From positions 138,006-202,005 of the forward strand of contig NZ_BBMB01000001.1 of NCBI RefSeq assembly GCF_000971235.1: a stretch of DNA of 64,000 nt. Direction: 5' to 3'. The position numbers and the translations under genes were made by a program. Positions 34,767-43,601 of this stretch are shown piece after piece; the first letter of the stretch is position 1; every line of letters begins with the position of its first letter. Below the pieces are notes generated by a model. It was not told the DNA's origin. It made no database searches and saw only the letters and a program-made list of their open reading frames with translations. The DNA comes from Demequina subtropica (lineage in GTDB: Bacteria > Actinomycetota > Actinomycetes > Actinomycetales > Demequinaceae).

Positions 34767-37433
34767 ATGGCACAGACGCGACAGTCACGACCCGCGCCGA
34801 GGACGCAGCAGGCGAAGCGCTCCTCGTCGTCGAGCTCGCGCTCGGCAGCGCAGGCCAAGCGCCGGCCTCCCGCCCTCCTGCGCGCGATCGCCGCGATCGG
34901 CCGTGGCACGGCCAACGCCGTCGGCTCCGGCGTCCGCAGCATCGGCCACGGCGCGCGCGACGTGCCGCCCGCCGTCCGCCGCGACGGCATCGCGATCACG
35001 CTGATCATCCTCGCGATCCTGGTCGCGGCGCGGGAGTGGTTCGAGCTGCCGAGCTGGGCGGGCACCGGGATCCACTGGGTGGTCGCGGGCGCGTTCGGCG
35101 TCCTCGCCTACGGGGTGCCCGTCGTGCTCGCCGTCATCGCGGTGAGGCTCATGCGCGCCCCGCAGGAGGAGGGCACCAACCACCGCATCACGTTCGGTGT
35201 GCTGCTGCTCGCGATCATGGTCGACTCGATCATCCACCTCGCGAAGGGCCAGCCCGGACCGACGGACGGCGCCCAGGGGCTCCAGGAGGCCGGCGGGGTG
35301 CTGGGCTACCTCATCGGCACGCCCCTCGCGTCGCTGGTGACCGTCCCGCTCGCGATCGTGGTCCTGGTGCTGCTCGCGGTGCTGTCCGTGCTCATCATCT
35401 TCGGCGTCTCCGTGCGGGAGGCGGTCGCCTGGGTGGCCGAGGTCACGGGCAAGGTCCGTGCCGACGGCGACGGCGAGGACACCGGCTCGGGCGAGCTCGA
35501 CCTCCCGGAGCACCGCACCCTCGAGCGCCCGGGTGAGAAGACCAAGGTCCTCAAGCCCGCGAAGGGCCGCGCGAAGCGCATGATCGACCGCGCGCTGCAC
35601 GGAGAGCAGCCGGGCGAGGCGACGATCGACGAGTACGAGGCCGACGAGGCGTTCGCGCACGCCGCCCAGGTGGACCGCACCGAGTTCGACGACATCATCG
35701 ACCCGGACGGCGGCCAGGTCCCCGTCACCGAGGTGATCTCGCCGTACGACTTCGGCGCGATCGAGGAGTCCGCGCCGTGGGACGAGGAGCCCGCGCCGGA
35801 GGACGTCCCGACCCAGGCGATCGCCGTCGCCGCGGACGAGCACGCCGCGCCCGCCACCACCAGCATCGTGCCGGACGGCGAGCAGGGCGTCCTGGAGAAC
35901 TCGAGCCCGTACGTGCTCCCGTCGCTCGAGATCCTCGCGAAGGGCGCCCCGCACAAGGAGCGCTCGGCCGCGAACGACCGCGTGGTCGCGGCGCTGCGCG
36001 ACGTGCTCCAGCAGTTCGGCGTCGACGCGGAGGTCACGGGCTTCACCCGCGGCCCGACCGTCACGCGCTACGAGGTCGAGCTCGGCGCGGGCGTCAAGGT
36101 CGAGAAGATCACGCAGCTGAGCAAGAACATCGCGTACGCGGTCGCCAGCGCGGACGTGCGGATCCTGTCGCCCATCCCCGGCAAGTCGGCCATCGGCATC
36201 GAGATCCCCAACGTCGACCGCGAGACCGTCGCGCTCGGCGACGTGCTGCGCTCGTCGGTCGCGCAGCGCAACGACCACCCCATGGCGATCGGCATCGGCA
36301 AGGACGTCGAAGGCGGCTACGTCATGGCGAACCTCGCGAAGATGCCGCACCTGCTGGTCGCGGGCGCCACGGGCGCCGGCAAGTCGGGGTTCGTCAACTC
36401 GCTCATCACGTCGATCCTCATGCGTGCCACGCCGAACGAGGTGCGCATGGTCCTCGTCGACCCGAAGCGCGTCGAGCTCACCATCTACGAGGGCATCCCG
36501 CACCTCATCACGCCCATCATCACCGATGCGAAGAAGGCCGCGCAGGCCCTCGAGTGGGTGGTGAAGGAGATGGACATGCGCTACGACGACCTCGCGCTGT
36601 TCGGGTACAAGCACATCGACGACTTCAACAAGGCCGTGCGGGCGGGCAAGGTCAAGCCGCTCCCGGGCTCCGAGCGCAGGATCAAGACCTACCCGTACCT
36701 GCTCGTGATCGTCGACGAGCTCGCGGACCTCATGATGGTCGCGCCGCGCGACGTCGAGGAGTCGATCCAGCGCATCACGCAGCTCGCGCGCGCAGCGGGC
36801 ATCCACCTGGTGCTCGCGACGCAGCGCCCGTCGGTCGACATCATCACGGGAACCATCAAGGCGAACGTGCCGTCGCGTCTCGCGTTCGCGACCTCCTCGC
36901 TCGCCGACTCGCGCGTGGTCCTCGACACCCCCGGCGCGGAGAAGCTCATCGGCCAGGGCGACGCCCTGTTCCTGCCGATGGGCGAGAGCAAGCCGATGCG
37001 TGTCCAGGGCTCCTGGGTGACGGAGACCGAGATCCACGGGGCCGTCGACCACGCGAAGCGTCAGGCGGACCCCGAGTACCGCGACGACGTCACGCAGGCG
37101 GCGACCGGGACCGCGGCGGTCGCGGAGGACATCGGCGACGATCTCGACGACCTGCTGCAGGCGGCCGAGCTGGTCATCACGACGCAGCTGGGCTCGACGT
37201 CGATGCTCCAGCGCAAGCTCAAGATGGGCTTCGCCAAGGCCGGCCGGCTCATGGATCTCCTCGAGACCCGCGAGATCGTCGGCCCCTCCCAGGGATCGAA
37301 GGCGCGTGACGTGTTGGTCACACCGGACGAGCTGGCATCCACCCTGGCTGTCCTGCGGGGCGACGGAGGCGCTACGGTAAGCACGGCCGCCGTCAACCCC
37401 GATGCTGAGGACGAGGAATGGGTGGAGTCCTAG
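34767..37433 (+). CDS. ftsK: DNA translocase FtsK/SpoIIIE
   Basis: Septal DNA pump of 888 residues that clears and aligns chromosome ends during division. After a basic, Ser-rich N-terminus there are four membrane helices (~72-90, ~95-125, ~140-160, ~180-215), an acidic linker, and the motor domain with Walker A VAGATGAGKSGFVNSL near residue 530 and VIVDELADLM. The C-terminal gamma winged helix reads DNA polarity. The ATG at 34767 follows TACCGT by 8 bases; the open frame upstream lacks likeness. The next gene starts inside its last codons. Confidence 0.95.
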   Translation: MAQTRQSRPAPRTQQAKRSSSSSSRSAAQAKRRPPALLRAIAAIGRGTANAVGSGVRSIGHGARDVPPAVRRDGIAITLIILAILVAAREWFELPSWAGTGIHWVVAGAFGVLAYGVPVVLAVIAVRLMRAPQEEGTNHRITFGVLLLAIMVDSIIHLAKGQPGPTDGAQGLQEAGGVLGYLIGTPLASLVTVPLAIVVLVLLAVLSVLIIFGVSVREAVAWVAEVTGKVRADGDGEDTGSGELDLPEHRTLERPGEKTKVLKPAKGRAKRMIDRALHGEQPGEATIDEYEADEAFAHAAQVDRTEFDDIIDPDGGQVPVTEVISPYDFGAIEESAPWDEEPAPEDVPTQAIAVAADEHAAPATTSIVPDGEQGVLENSSPYVLPSLEILAKGAPHKERSAANDRVVAALRDVLQQFGVDAEVTGFTRGPTVTRYEVELGAGVKVEKITQLSKNIAYAVASADVRILSPIPGKSAIGIEIPNVDRETVALGDVLRSSVAQRNDHPMAIGIGKDVEGGYVMANLAKMPHLLVAGATGAGKSGFVNSLITSILMRATPNEVRMVLVDPKRVELTIYEGIPHLITPIITDAKKAAQALEWVVKEMDMRYDDLALFGYKHIDDFNKAVRAGKVKPLPGSERRIKTYPYLLVIVDELADLMMVAPRDVEESIQRITQLARAAGIHLVLATQRPSVDIITGTIKANVPSRLAFATSSLADSRVVLDTPGAEKLIGQGDALFLPMGESKPMRVQGSWVTETEIHGAVDHAKRQADPEYRDDVTQAATGTAAVAEDIGDDLDDLLQAAELVITTQLGSTSMLQRKLKMGFAKAGRLMDLLETREIVGPSQGSKARDVLVTPDELASTLAVLRGDGGATVSTAAVNPDAEDEEWVES

Positions 37434-39676
37434 AGCTCTTCGCGCAGCCGGCGTTCGTCGCCGGGGTCGGCGCGCTCCTCGTCCTGCTCGCGCTGTGCGC
37501 GTTCTACTTCTTCTGGCGGTCCGGTCGCGAGCGCGCGGCACGGGACCGCGCCCTGGCCCGCGAGCGTCGCCTGCGCCACCAGTTCGACGCGGTCATGACC
37601 TCGTCGCGCGACGGCGTGCTGCTGGTGACCGAGGACGGCGAGGTCGCCCTCATCTCCGACATCGCGTGCGCGATCCTGGGCCTCAGCGCCTCGGACGCGA
37701 CGGGCACGGCGCTCAACCGCATCCCGGTGCGCGCGGTCGACTCGAACCTCCGCCCGCTGCTGCCCGCGGACGCGTTCGCGCCGACCGACGACGGGCGGCC
37801 TCGTGTCATCGGGGTGCCGGGACGTCGCGGCGCCGAGGACATCCGCTGGCTGCATGTGCGCTCGCGCAAGGTGCAGGACCCGGGCGACGGCCAGCAGGTG
37901 CGCATCATCACGGTGATGGACACCACGGGGCTGCGCGAGGCCGCCGAGGCGCTGAGCCGCTCGGACGCCCAGTTCCGTCGGGCGATGGAGAACGCGCCCA
38001 CGGGCATGGCGCTGGTCGACCTCGAGTGGCGGCTCATGGAGGTCAACCGCGCGTTCGCGGAGATGATGGGGTCGACGGTGGCGGCGCTGCGCGGCACGCC
38101 GTTCAGCGCGCTGTCGCACCCGCAGGACCTCCACGCCGAGCGCGACCAGCTGCAGCGCCTGTACGACGGCCACCAGAACCGGTTCTCGGTGGAGAAGCGC
38201 TACGTCAAGGCGGACGGGAACGTCGTCTGGGCCGTGCTCGAGGTCGCGATGGTCCGCTACGCGGGCGGCGCGCCGGACCACTACGTGGTCCACGTCCGCG
38301 ACACCACCGAGGTGCGGATGCGCTCGGAGCTCATGCAGCATCGTGCGATGCACGACCCGCTCACGGGGCTCGCCAACCGCAACCTGTTCAACGACGTCCT
38401 CGAGGAGCTCCTGGCCAAGCCCGATGCCGACACCCGCGTGGGCGTCATCGCGGTCGACCTCGACGGCTTCAAGGGCCTCAACGACAGGTTCGGGCACGCC
38501 GCCGGCGACAGCGCGCTCGTGCACGTCGCCGGGGTGCTGCGTGCGGCCACGGGAGGCCGCGGCACGGTGGCGCGCCTGGGCGGCGACGAGTTCGTCATCG
38601 CCGTCCACGACCCGGACTGCTCGAAGGCGCTCGTCGAGATCGCGGCGGCGATCCACGAGGGCATGCGCAAGCCGCTCGCGGTCAAGCGCCACCAGCTCCA
38701 GCTCGCCGCGTCGCTCGGCATCGCGATGGCGGATGAGGAGACCATCGCGGGCGGTGGGGCGAGCCTGCTCACCGCCGCCGACGCGGCGATGTACCGCGCC
38801 AAGGCCGCGGGGAAGAGCCGCACCGAGGTCTTCGAGCCGTCGATGCGCGTCGCCGACGACCACCACTCGGCGCTCGCCGCCGAGCTGGCACGCGCGATCG
38901 AGCACGGCGACCTGGTGCTCCACTACCAGCCGATCCTCGAGCTCGCCACGCGCACCGTGGTGGGCTACGAGGCGCTCGTGCGGTGGCAGCACCCCACGCG
39001 GGGCCTGCTGCTGCCGGGCGCCTTCCTGCCGCTCATCAGCGACAAGGGCCTCGCGGCGACCGCCGGCGCGGCGCTGGTCGAGCAGGCCGCGCAGTTCCTC
39101 TCGCGCACGCCCTCCGACACCACCTGGGTGTCGCTCAACGTCTCCGCCGACCAGCTGGGCGACTCGGCCTTCGCCGATGGCGTGCTCGCCTCCATCGGGC
39201 GCTACCACCTCAGCCCTCAGCGCGTCGTGGTCGAGCTCACGGAGGCCTCGCTCGTGGCGCCGAACACCCGCATCCGGCACGAGCTCACCGAGCTGCGCAA
39301 CGCCGGCGTGCCCATCCTGCTCGACGACTTCGGGACCGGGGTATCCCCGCTGTCCTACCTGCGCGACCTCCCGGTCTCCGGCGTGAAGCTCGATATGTCC
39401 TTCGTGGCGGGAATCCCCGAGGACCCGGCGGGAGCGCGCGTGTCCCGCGCGCTCGGTGCCCTCGCGCGCGAGCTGGGCCTCGCGACCATCGCGGAGGGCA
39501 TCGAGACGGAGGCGCAGGCGGAGTTCCTCGCGGACTGCGGCTGGCGCTACGGCCAGGGCTGGCTATTCGGCGTGGCGCAGCCCGCCGCGACCGTGCTCGC
39601 GCAGCACCCCTTCACCGGCTCGAGCCTCATCGACCCGCGTCCGGCCGAGCCCGACGCGATCTTCCGCGACCGGTAG
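37418..39676 (+). CDS. PAS-PAS-GGDEF-EAL cyclic-di-GMP protein
   Basis: Membrane-anchored 752-residue protein for cyclic-di-GMP turnover. One helix at residues ~12-33, two PAS domains (~50-165 and ~175-305), a GGDEF domain with intact RLGGDEFV near residue 388, and an EAL domain with YEALVRWQHP near 516 and DDFGTGVSPLSYL near 640. Since both catalytic motifs look intact, it could make or break the messenger depending on the PAS signal. It overlaps ftsK by 16 bases and is probably co-transcribed with it. The signal sensed is unknown. Confidence 0.92.
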   Translation: MGGVLELFAQPAFVAGVGALLVLLALCAFYFFWRSGRERAARDRALARERRLRHQFDAVMTSSRDGVLLVTEDGEVALISDIACAILGLSASDATGTALNRIPVRAVDSNLRPLLPADAFAPTDDGRPRVIGVPGRRGAEDIRWLHVRSRKVQDPGDGQQVRIITVMDTTGLREAAEALSRSDAQFRRAMENAPTGMALVDLEWRLMEVNRAFAEMMGSTVAALRGTPFSALSHPQDLHAERDQLQRLYDGHQNRFSVEKRYVKADGNVVWAVLEVAMVRYAGGAPDHYVVHVRDTTEVRMRSELMQHRAMHDPLTGLANRNLFNDVLEELLAKPDADTRVGVIAVDLDGFKGLNDRFGHAAGDSALVHVAGVLRAATGGRGTVARLGGDEFVIAVHDPDCSKALVEIAAAIHEGMRKPLAVKRHQLQLAASLGIAMADEETIAGGGASLLTAADAAMYRAKAAGKSRTEVFEPSMRVADDHHSALAAELARAIEHGDLVLHYQPILELATRTVVGYEALVRWQHPTRGLLLPGAFLPLISDKGLAATAGAALVEQAAQFLSRTPSDTTWVSLNVSADQLGDSAFADGVLASIGRYHLSPQRVVVELTEASLVAPNTRIRHELTELRNAGVPILLDDFGTGVSPLSYLRDLPVSGVKLDMSFVAGIPEDPAGARVSRALGALARELGLATIAEGIETEAQAEFLADCGWRYGQGWLFGVAQPAATVLAQHPFTGSSLIDPRPAEPDAIFRDR

Positions 39677-39695
39677 CGCGGCCGCGCCGATGCCG

Positions 39696-41036
39696 CTACG
39701 CGGCCGGCGCGGGGTCGAGGAGCGGGAAGGCGTGCTCAGCGCGCCGCCCTGGAGGAGCGGTGAGCTCGGTCGCGGCATCCCCGACGGCGTCGCGCATCAT
39801 CGCCAGGCGGGCCGCCACCTCGGCAGCGCTCAGGGTGCCCGCACCGTCGGGGATCGCGGTGAGCACGTGCATCGCATGCGCGCTGCTGCGGTCCACCGTG
39901 ATCGGCACCCATCCGGCCTCGACCGCGACGGCTCCGCCGGGGGCGACGGTGAACGTCGTCGCGAGGAGCACCCCGGACGTCGACGCCGGCGCGCAGCAGT
40001 CGGCACCCTGGCTGGACAGGAAGTTGCCGAGGCCGAACGCCGTCCACATGCCCTCTCCCGTGGGGCCGCCCGGCAGCAGCTCGATGGGCTGCGGCACGTG
40101 GGCGTGGTGGCCGATGTACAGGTCGACCAGGCCCGACTCCGCGACCTTGGTCGCGAGCGCTCGTTGGGCGGCCGTCGGCTCCGTCTCGTACTCGACGCAG
40201 CAGTGCACCGACGCGACCACCACGTCCGCTCCCTCGTCGCGAGCGCGTTGCGCCGCCTCGACGATGGGCGTGGCGTCCGCGGCGTGGACGTTGACCGTGC
40301 CGACCTGCCAGGGCGCGCTCACGGGGAGGCCGTTGGTGCTCCACGTGAAGCTCAGGTGCGCCACCTTGACGAGCGTGTCGCCGTCCTGGACCACGTAGAA
40401 CGAGGTCCGCTCGGACTCGGCCTCCGTGCGCGCGGTGCCGGCATGCTGCATGAGGGCGTCGTCGAACGCCGCGAGCGTCGCCGCGACGCCTGCCGTGCCC
40501 TGGTCCACGCTGTGGTTCGAGGCGGTGGAGCAGCCATCCCAGCCCACGGCGCCCAGGTCGCGCACCAGCTCGGGCGGCGCGGCGAAGATCGGGTGGTCGG
40601 AGGGGCGCGTGCCCTCCGGGGCCACGGGCACCTCCATGTGGCACAGCGCGAGGTCGGCGCCCTCGATGTAGGGGCGGACGCCCTCCATCAGGGCGGTGTA
40701 GTCGTAGCCGTCCGCGGTCGAGGCCGAGGCGTTGACCGAGCCATGCGGGAGCACGTCCCCGCCGGCGACCAGCGTGAACCGCACCGGGCCCGGGGTGGCG
40801 GACGGGGCGGGGGACGCGGACGGGGAGGGGGAGGCCGACGCCTCGGTCGCGGTGGGCGCCGGGCTCGGGAGCGCGACCGCGGCGGGTGAGGCCGCTGCCG
40901 CGTCAGGCGTGACCGCATCGTCCTGCGTCGCCCCGGCGCTGAGGGCGAGCCCGACGGCGATCGCCGCGACGAGCGCGGCGGATGCGAGCGACGTGCGAAG
41001 CGCGCGCGAGGGGACGGTGCGGTCGGGAGAGGTCAC
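39696..41036 (-). CDS. CapA-family metallophosphatase-like secreted protein (copy 1)
   Basis: 446-residue protein of the CapA/PgsA poly-gamma-glutamate group, whose exact activity is unsettled. A signal or anchor is at residues ~14-36, a Pro/Ser/Ala-rich linker runs to ~84, and the fold has GGDVLPH, SNHSVDQG and GHHAHVPQP metal-site motifs. Four extra Cys (SVHCCVEYE and ADCCAP) are shared with its paralogue. GTG start, 6 bases after GATAAT. A close paralogue lies 8.3 kb away in the same orientation on the other side of the shikimate module. Confidence 0.86.
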   Translation of the reverse strand: MTSPDRTVPSRALRTSLASAALVAAIAVGLALSAGATQDDAVTPDAAAASPAAVALPSPAPTATEASASPSPSASPAPSATPGPVRFTLVAGGDVLPHGSVNASASTADGYDYTALMEGVRPYIEGADLALCHMEVPVAPEGTRPSDHPIFAAPPELVRDLGAVGWDGCSTASNHSVDQGTAGVAATLAAFDDALMQHAGTARTEAESERTSFYVVQDGDTLVKVAHLSFTWSTNGLPVSAPWQVGTVNVHAADATPIVEAAQRARDEGADVVVASVHCCVEYETEPTAAQRALATKVAESGLVDLYIGHHAHVPQPIELLPGGPTGEGMWTAFGLGNFLSSQGADCCAPASTSGVLLATTFTVAPGGAVAVEAGWVPITVDRSSAHAMHVLTAIPDGAGTLSAAEVAARLAMMRDAVGDAATELTAPPGRRAEHAFPLLDPAPAA

Positions 41037-41042
41037 CGAGGA

Positions 41043-41048
41043 ATTATC
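41043..41048 (-). promoter_or_regulatory. -10 element for leaderless capA copy 1
   Basis: GATAAT on the minus strand, 6 bases before the GTG at 41036. Confidence 0.55.
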
Positions 41049-41129
41049 GCGGCACCGTGTGACTTTTCCTGACGGCTCGCGCCGGGCCCGCCCTGCGAGG
41101 CCCGTGCGCGCGGGGGTACGCGACGGCGC

Positions 41130-41894
41130 TCAGCTCTCTGGACGCGCGAGGTCGACCGCCCGCAGCTCGTCCTCGATCGCTCGCACGGTCTCGGCGAGGC
41201 GCTCGGCGAGACCCCGTGCGTCGCCCCGCCCGGACGGGGTCGTGACGCCGATCGCTGCGGCCACGCCCCGGAGCCCGTGCACGGGCACGGCCACCGAGCG
41301 CAGGCCGTGCTCGACCTCGCCGTCGACCTCGCACCAGCCGCGCGGGAGCGTGGCGCGCAAGGAGACGCGCAGGTCCTCGAGGCGCGTGACGGTGCGCGAC
41401 GTGAGCGGCTCGAGCCCCGTGGCCTCGAGCCGCGCGTCCCAGTCCTCCGCGGGAAGCTGGGCGAGCATCGCCCTGCCCATCGCCGCGGCATGGGCGGGGA
41501 GCCGCGTCCCGATCGTCACGTGGGTGGCCGCAGCACCCGGCACCGCCGCGCGCGCGACGTAGACGATGGACGCACCGTCGAGCACCGCCGCCGAGACCGA
41601 CTCGCCGAGCTCGCTCGCGAGGGCGTCGAGATGCGGCTGCGCGATCCGCGGCAGCACGAGCGAGGAGAGGTACCCGATCCCCAGACCGAGCACGCGCGGG
41701 GTGAGGCGGAAGGCGCGCGCCTCCGCTTCGAGGTAGCCGAGCGACGTGAGCACGCCCAGGAGGTGCGCGGCGTCGTCGGGGTCGAGGCCCGCCCTGTCCG
41801 CGACCTCCTCGGCGGTGAGCATCTGCGCCGCGGCGTCGAACGCGCGGATCACCGCGAGGCCCCGCGCGAGCTCGCCGTCAGCCGCCGCTGCCAT
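41130..41894 (-). CDS. IclR-family transcriptional regulator (PcaR/PobR-like)
   Basis: 254-residue regulator with an N-terminal winged helix (residues ~5-65, LTAEEVADRAGLDPDDAAHLLGVL) and a C-terminal effector domain. Regulators of this group often control protocatechuate and other aromatic-acid pathways, which matches the shikimate-to-protocatechuate genes nearby. Its start overlaps the tetR gene by 17 bases. It is the best candidate to bind the paired repeats before quiC. Effector unknown; shikimate, dehydroshikimate or protocatechuate are likely. Confidence 0.88.
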   Translation of the reverse strand: MAAAADGELARGLAVIRAFDAAAQMLTAEEVADRAGLDPDDAAHLLGVLTSLGYLEAEARAFRLTPRVLGLGIGYLSSLVLPRIAQPHLDALASELGESVSAAVLDGASIVYVARAAVPGAAATHVTIGTRLPAHAAAMGRAMLAQLPAEDWDARLEATGLEPLTSRTVTRLEDLRVSLRATLPRGWCEVDGEVEHGLRSVAVPVHGLRGVAAAIGVTTPSGRGDARGLAERLAETVRAIEDELRAVDLARPES

Positions 41895-42561
41895 GAGAGC
41901 CGTCGGTCGCCGCGGGCGGCTCCGACGGAGCCGCGCTCAGCCATGCGGCGACCACGTCGCCGATGATGGTGCGATGGTGGTCGCGCAACGCGGGATCGAG
42001 CAGGTCGCGGGCGAACAGGTGGCCGAACGTGTGCCGGTTCGCCACCTGGAAGAAGCAGTAGGAGCTGATCACCAGGTGCACGTCCAGCGCGTCGACGTCG
42101 TCGCGGATGAGGCCCTGGGCGCGCCCCCGCTCCAGGGCCGCGTCGAGGATGCCGAGCGCGTCCCGGTTGATCTCGCGCAGCGAGCCCAGGCGTGCGATGT
42201 ACCTGCCGTGGTGGATGTTCTCGATCGACACGAGCCGGATGAACTCCGAGTGGTCGAGGTGATGGTCGTACGTGAGCTCGGCGATGCGGCGCACCGCCTC
42301 GAGCGGCGCCAGGTCTCCCGGATGGAGGGCGCGCTCCGCGGCACGGATGCCGCGGTAGGCGTTCTCGAGCACGGCCAGGTAGAGCTTCTCCTTGGACCCG
42401 AAGTAGTAGTAGATCATCCGCTTCGTCGTGCGCGTCCGGGCGGCGATGTCGTCGACGCGGGTGCCCGCGTAGCCCGTCGCCGCGAACACCTGGGTCGCGA
42501 CGTCGAGCAGCTCGGCCCGCGTGCGCTCGGCGTCGCGCCGTCGCGGCATCGTGTCGGTCAC
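41878..42561 (-). CDS. TetR-family transcriptional regulator
   Basis: 227-residue repressor-type regulator. The helix-turn-helix is GYAGTRVDDIAARTRTTKRMIYYYFGSKE in pattern (residues ~30-58), and the ligand domain contains the HHLDHSEFIRLVSIENIHHGRYI stretch common in regulators near aromatic catabolism. The GTG at 42561 lies 6 bases after TAGGCT; ATG at 42549 is an alternative. It overlaps the iclR gene, so both regulators are made together. Its target is not known; the adjacent hydrolase-TRAP unit is likely. Confidence 0.88.
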   Translation of the reverse strand: MTDTMPRRRDAERTRAELLDVATQVFAATGYAGTRVDDIAARTRTTKRMIYYYFGSKEKLYLAVLENAYRGIRAAERALHPGDLAPLEAVRRIAELTYDHHLDHSEFIRLVSIENIHHGRYIARLGSLREINRDALGILDAALERGRAQGLIRDDVDALDVHLVISSYCFFQVANRHTFGHLFARDLLDPALRDHHRTIIGDVVAAWLSAAPSEPPAATDGSHGSGG

Positions 42562-42567
42562 GGCGTC

Positions 42568-42573
42568 AGCCTA
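42568..42573 (-). promoter_or_regulatory. -10 element for leaderless tetR-iclR mRNA
   Basis: TAGGCT on the minus strand, 6 bases before the GTG at 42561. Confidence 0.55.
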
Positions 42574-42610
42574 CCGAGCACGGGCCCGGCGGCCGGCGGG
42601 CGATGGCGTG

Positions 42611-43582
42611 TCATGGTCCCTCCAGGAGGTGTCGGGGGTTGTCGATCATGATCGTGTCGAGCGTGCTCTGCGGGATCCCGGCGGCGCGTAGCGCGGGCAG
42701 CACGGTGGTCGACAGGTGGTCCATCCGCCAGTGCGGCGCGGCCCGCGCGCGCCACGACGGCGGCGTCACGCGGGAGAACACCGCCGCATCGTGCGACAGG
42801 ACGATGCGTCCGGCGTAGCCGCGCTCGAGGAGCGCGAGCAGGGTCGCGATCCGCGCCTCGTCGGACTGCGTGTGCGCCATGCCGAAGCGGTCGAATCCCA
42901 GGGACGATCCCCGGTCCGCGATCCGCATGAGGTAGTCGAGGTCCTGCGAGTCGCCGCAGTGGCCGATGACGACCCTCTCGAGGTCGACCCCTGCCGCCGC
43001 GAGGACGTCCTGCTGCTCCAGGCCTCCCCGTGAGGCCGCGTCGGAGTGGGTCATGACGGGCGCGCCCGTGCGGCGGTGCGCGGCGGCGCCTGCGGCGAAG
43101 ACGCGCGCGACGTCCGCGGTCATCCCGGGGGAGTCGGAGACCAGCTTGATGACCCCCGCGCGCACGCCCGTGCCGGCGATGCCCGTCTCCAGGTCCTGCA
43201 CCATGAGCCGCTCGAGCGGGTCGGGGCCCCCCACGAGGCGGCCGGGGCCGTGCGTGCCGAAGTACGGCGGCAGGGAGGTCGCGGTGTACCAGCCCGTCGC
43301 GACGACGATGCGGACGGGCACGAGCGCCGCGACGCGCTGCACCCGTGCGACGTCCCGGCCCAGCCCGGGCACGGTGAGGTCCACGACGGTGCCGATCCCG
43401 AGCGAGGCCAGCCGCGTGAGCAGCGCGACCGCCTCCGCCACGGCCCGCTCGTCGTCCCACTCCGGATGGGGCAGGTCGCGGTCGAGCCCCGGATCGAGGA
43501 CGAACAGGTGCTCGTGCATGAGCGTGGTGCCGAGCGTCTCGCCCGGCACCACGCCCATGACGGTGGGCACGCTGCGCGCCAT
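42611..43582 (-). CDS. Phosphotriesterase-family metal hydrolase (probable lactonase or esterase)
   Basis: 323-residue TIM-barrel enzyme of the PTE branch of the amidohydrolase superfamily. All expected metal ligands are visible: His23 and His25 (MHEHL), bridging Lys146, His179, His208 and Asp265 (LSHDAAVF). Most bacterial members act on lactones rather than phosphotriesters. The ATG at 43582 lies 19 bases after the dctP stop; the frame is open further upstream inside dctP. It ends the aroE-TRAP operon, suggesting a lactone or ester related to shikimate or quinate as substrate (inference). Confidence 0.85.
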   Translation of the reverse strand: MARSVPTVMGVVPGETLGTTLMHEHLFVLDPGLDRDLPHPEWDDERAVAEAVALLTRLASLGIGTVVDLTVPGLGRDVARVQRVAALVPVRIVVATGWYTATSLPPYFGTHGPGRLVGGPDPLERLMVQDLETGIAGTGVRAGVIKLVSDSPGMTADVARVFAAGAAAHRRTGAPVMTHSDAASRGGLEQQDVLAAAGVDLERVVIGHCGDSQDLDYLMRIADRGSSLGFDRFGMAHTQSDEARIATLLALLERGYAGRIVLSHDAAVFSRVTPPSWRARAAPHWRMDHLSTTVLPALRAAGIPQSTLDTIMIDNPRHLLEGP

Positions 43583-43601
43583 CGTGTCGGGGCCGTTCAG
43601 G

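Noticed and set aside
34785-37541. 918-codon open frame antisense to ftsK
   Set aside because: Frame shadow of ftsK; no domain and no ribosome site.
39676-39687. Palindrome GCGCGGCCGCGC between the GGDEF-EAL and capA genes
   Set aside because: Short, pure-GC palindromes are frequent at this base composition. It may be a weak terminator for convergent genes, but the support is too thin.
42785-42807. GCATCGTGCGACAGGACGATGC hairpin-like pair
   Set aside because: It lies within the PTE-like gene and encodes the conserved metal-site segment LSHDAAVF; symmetry is likely incidental.
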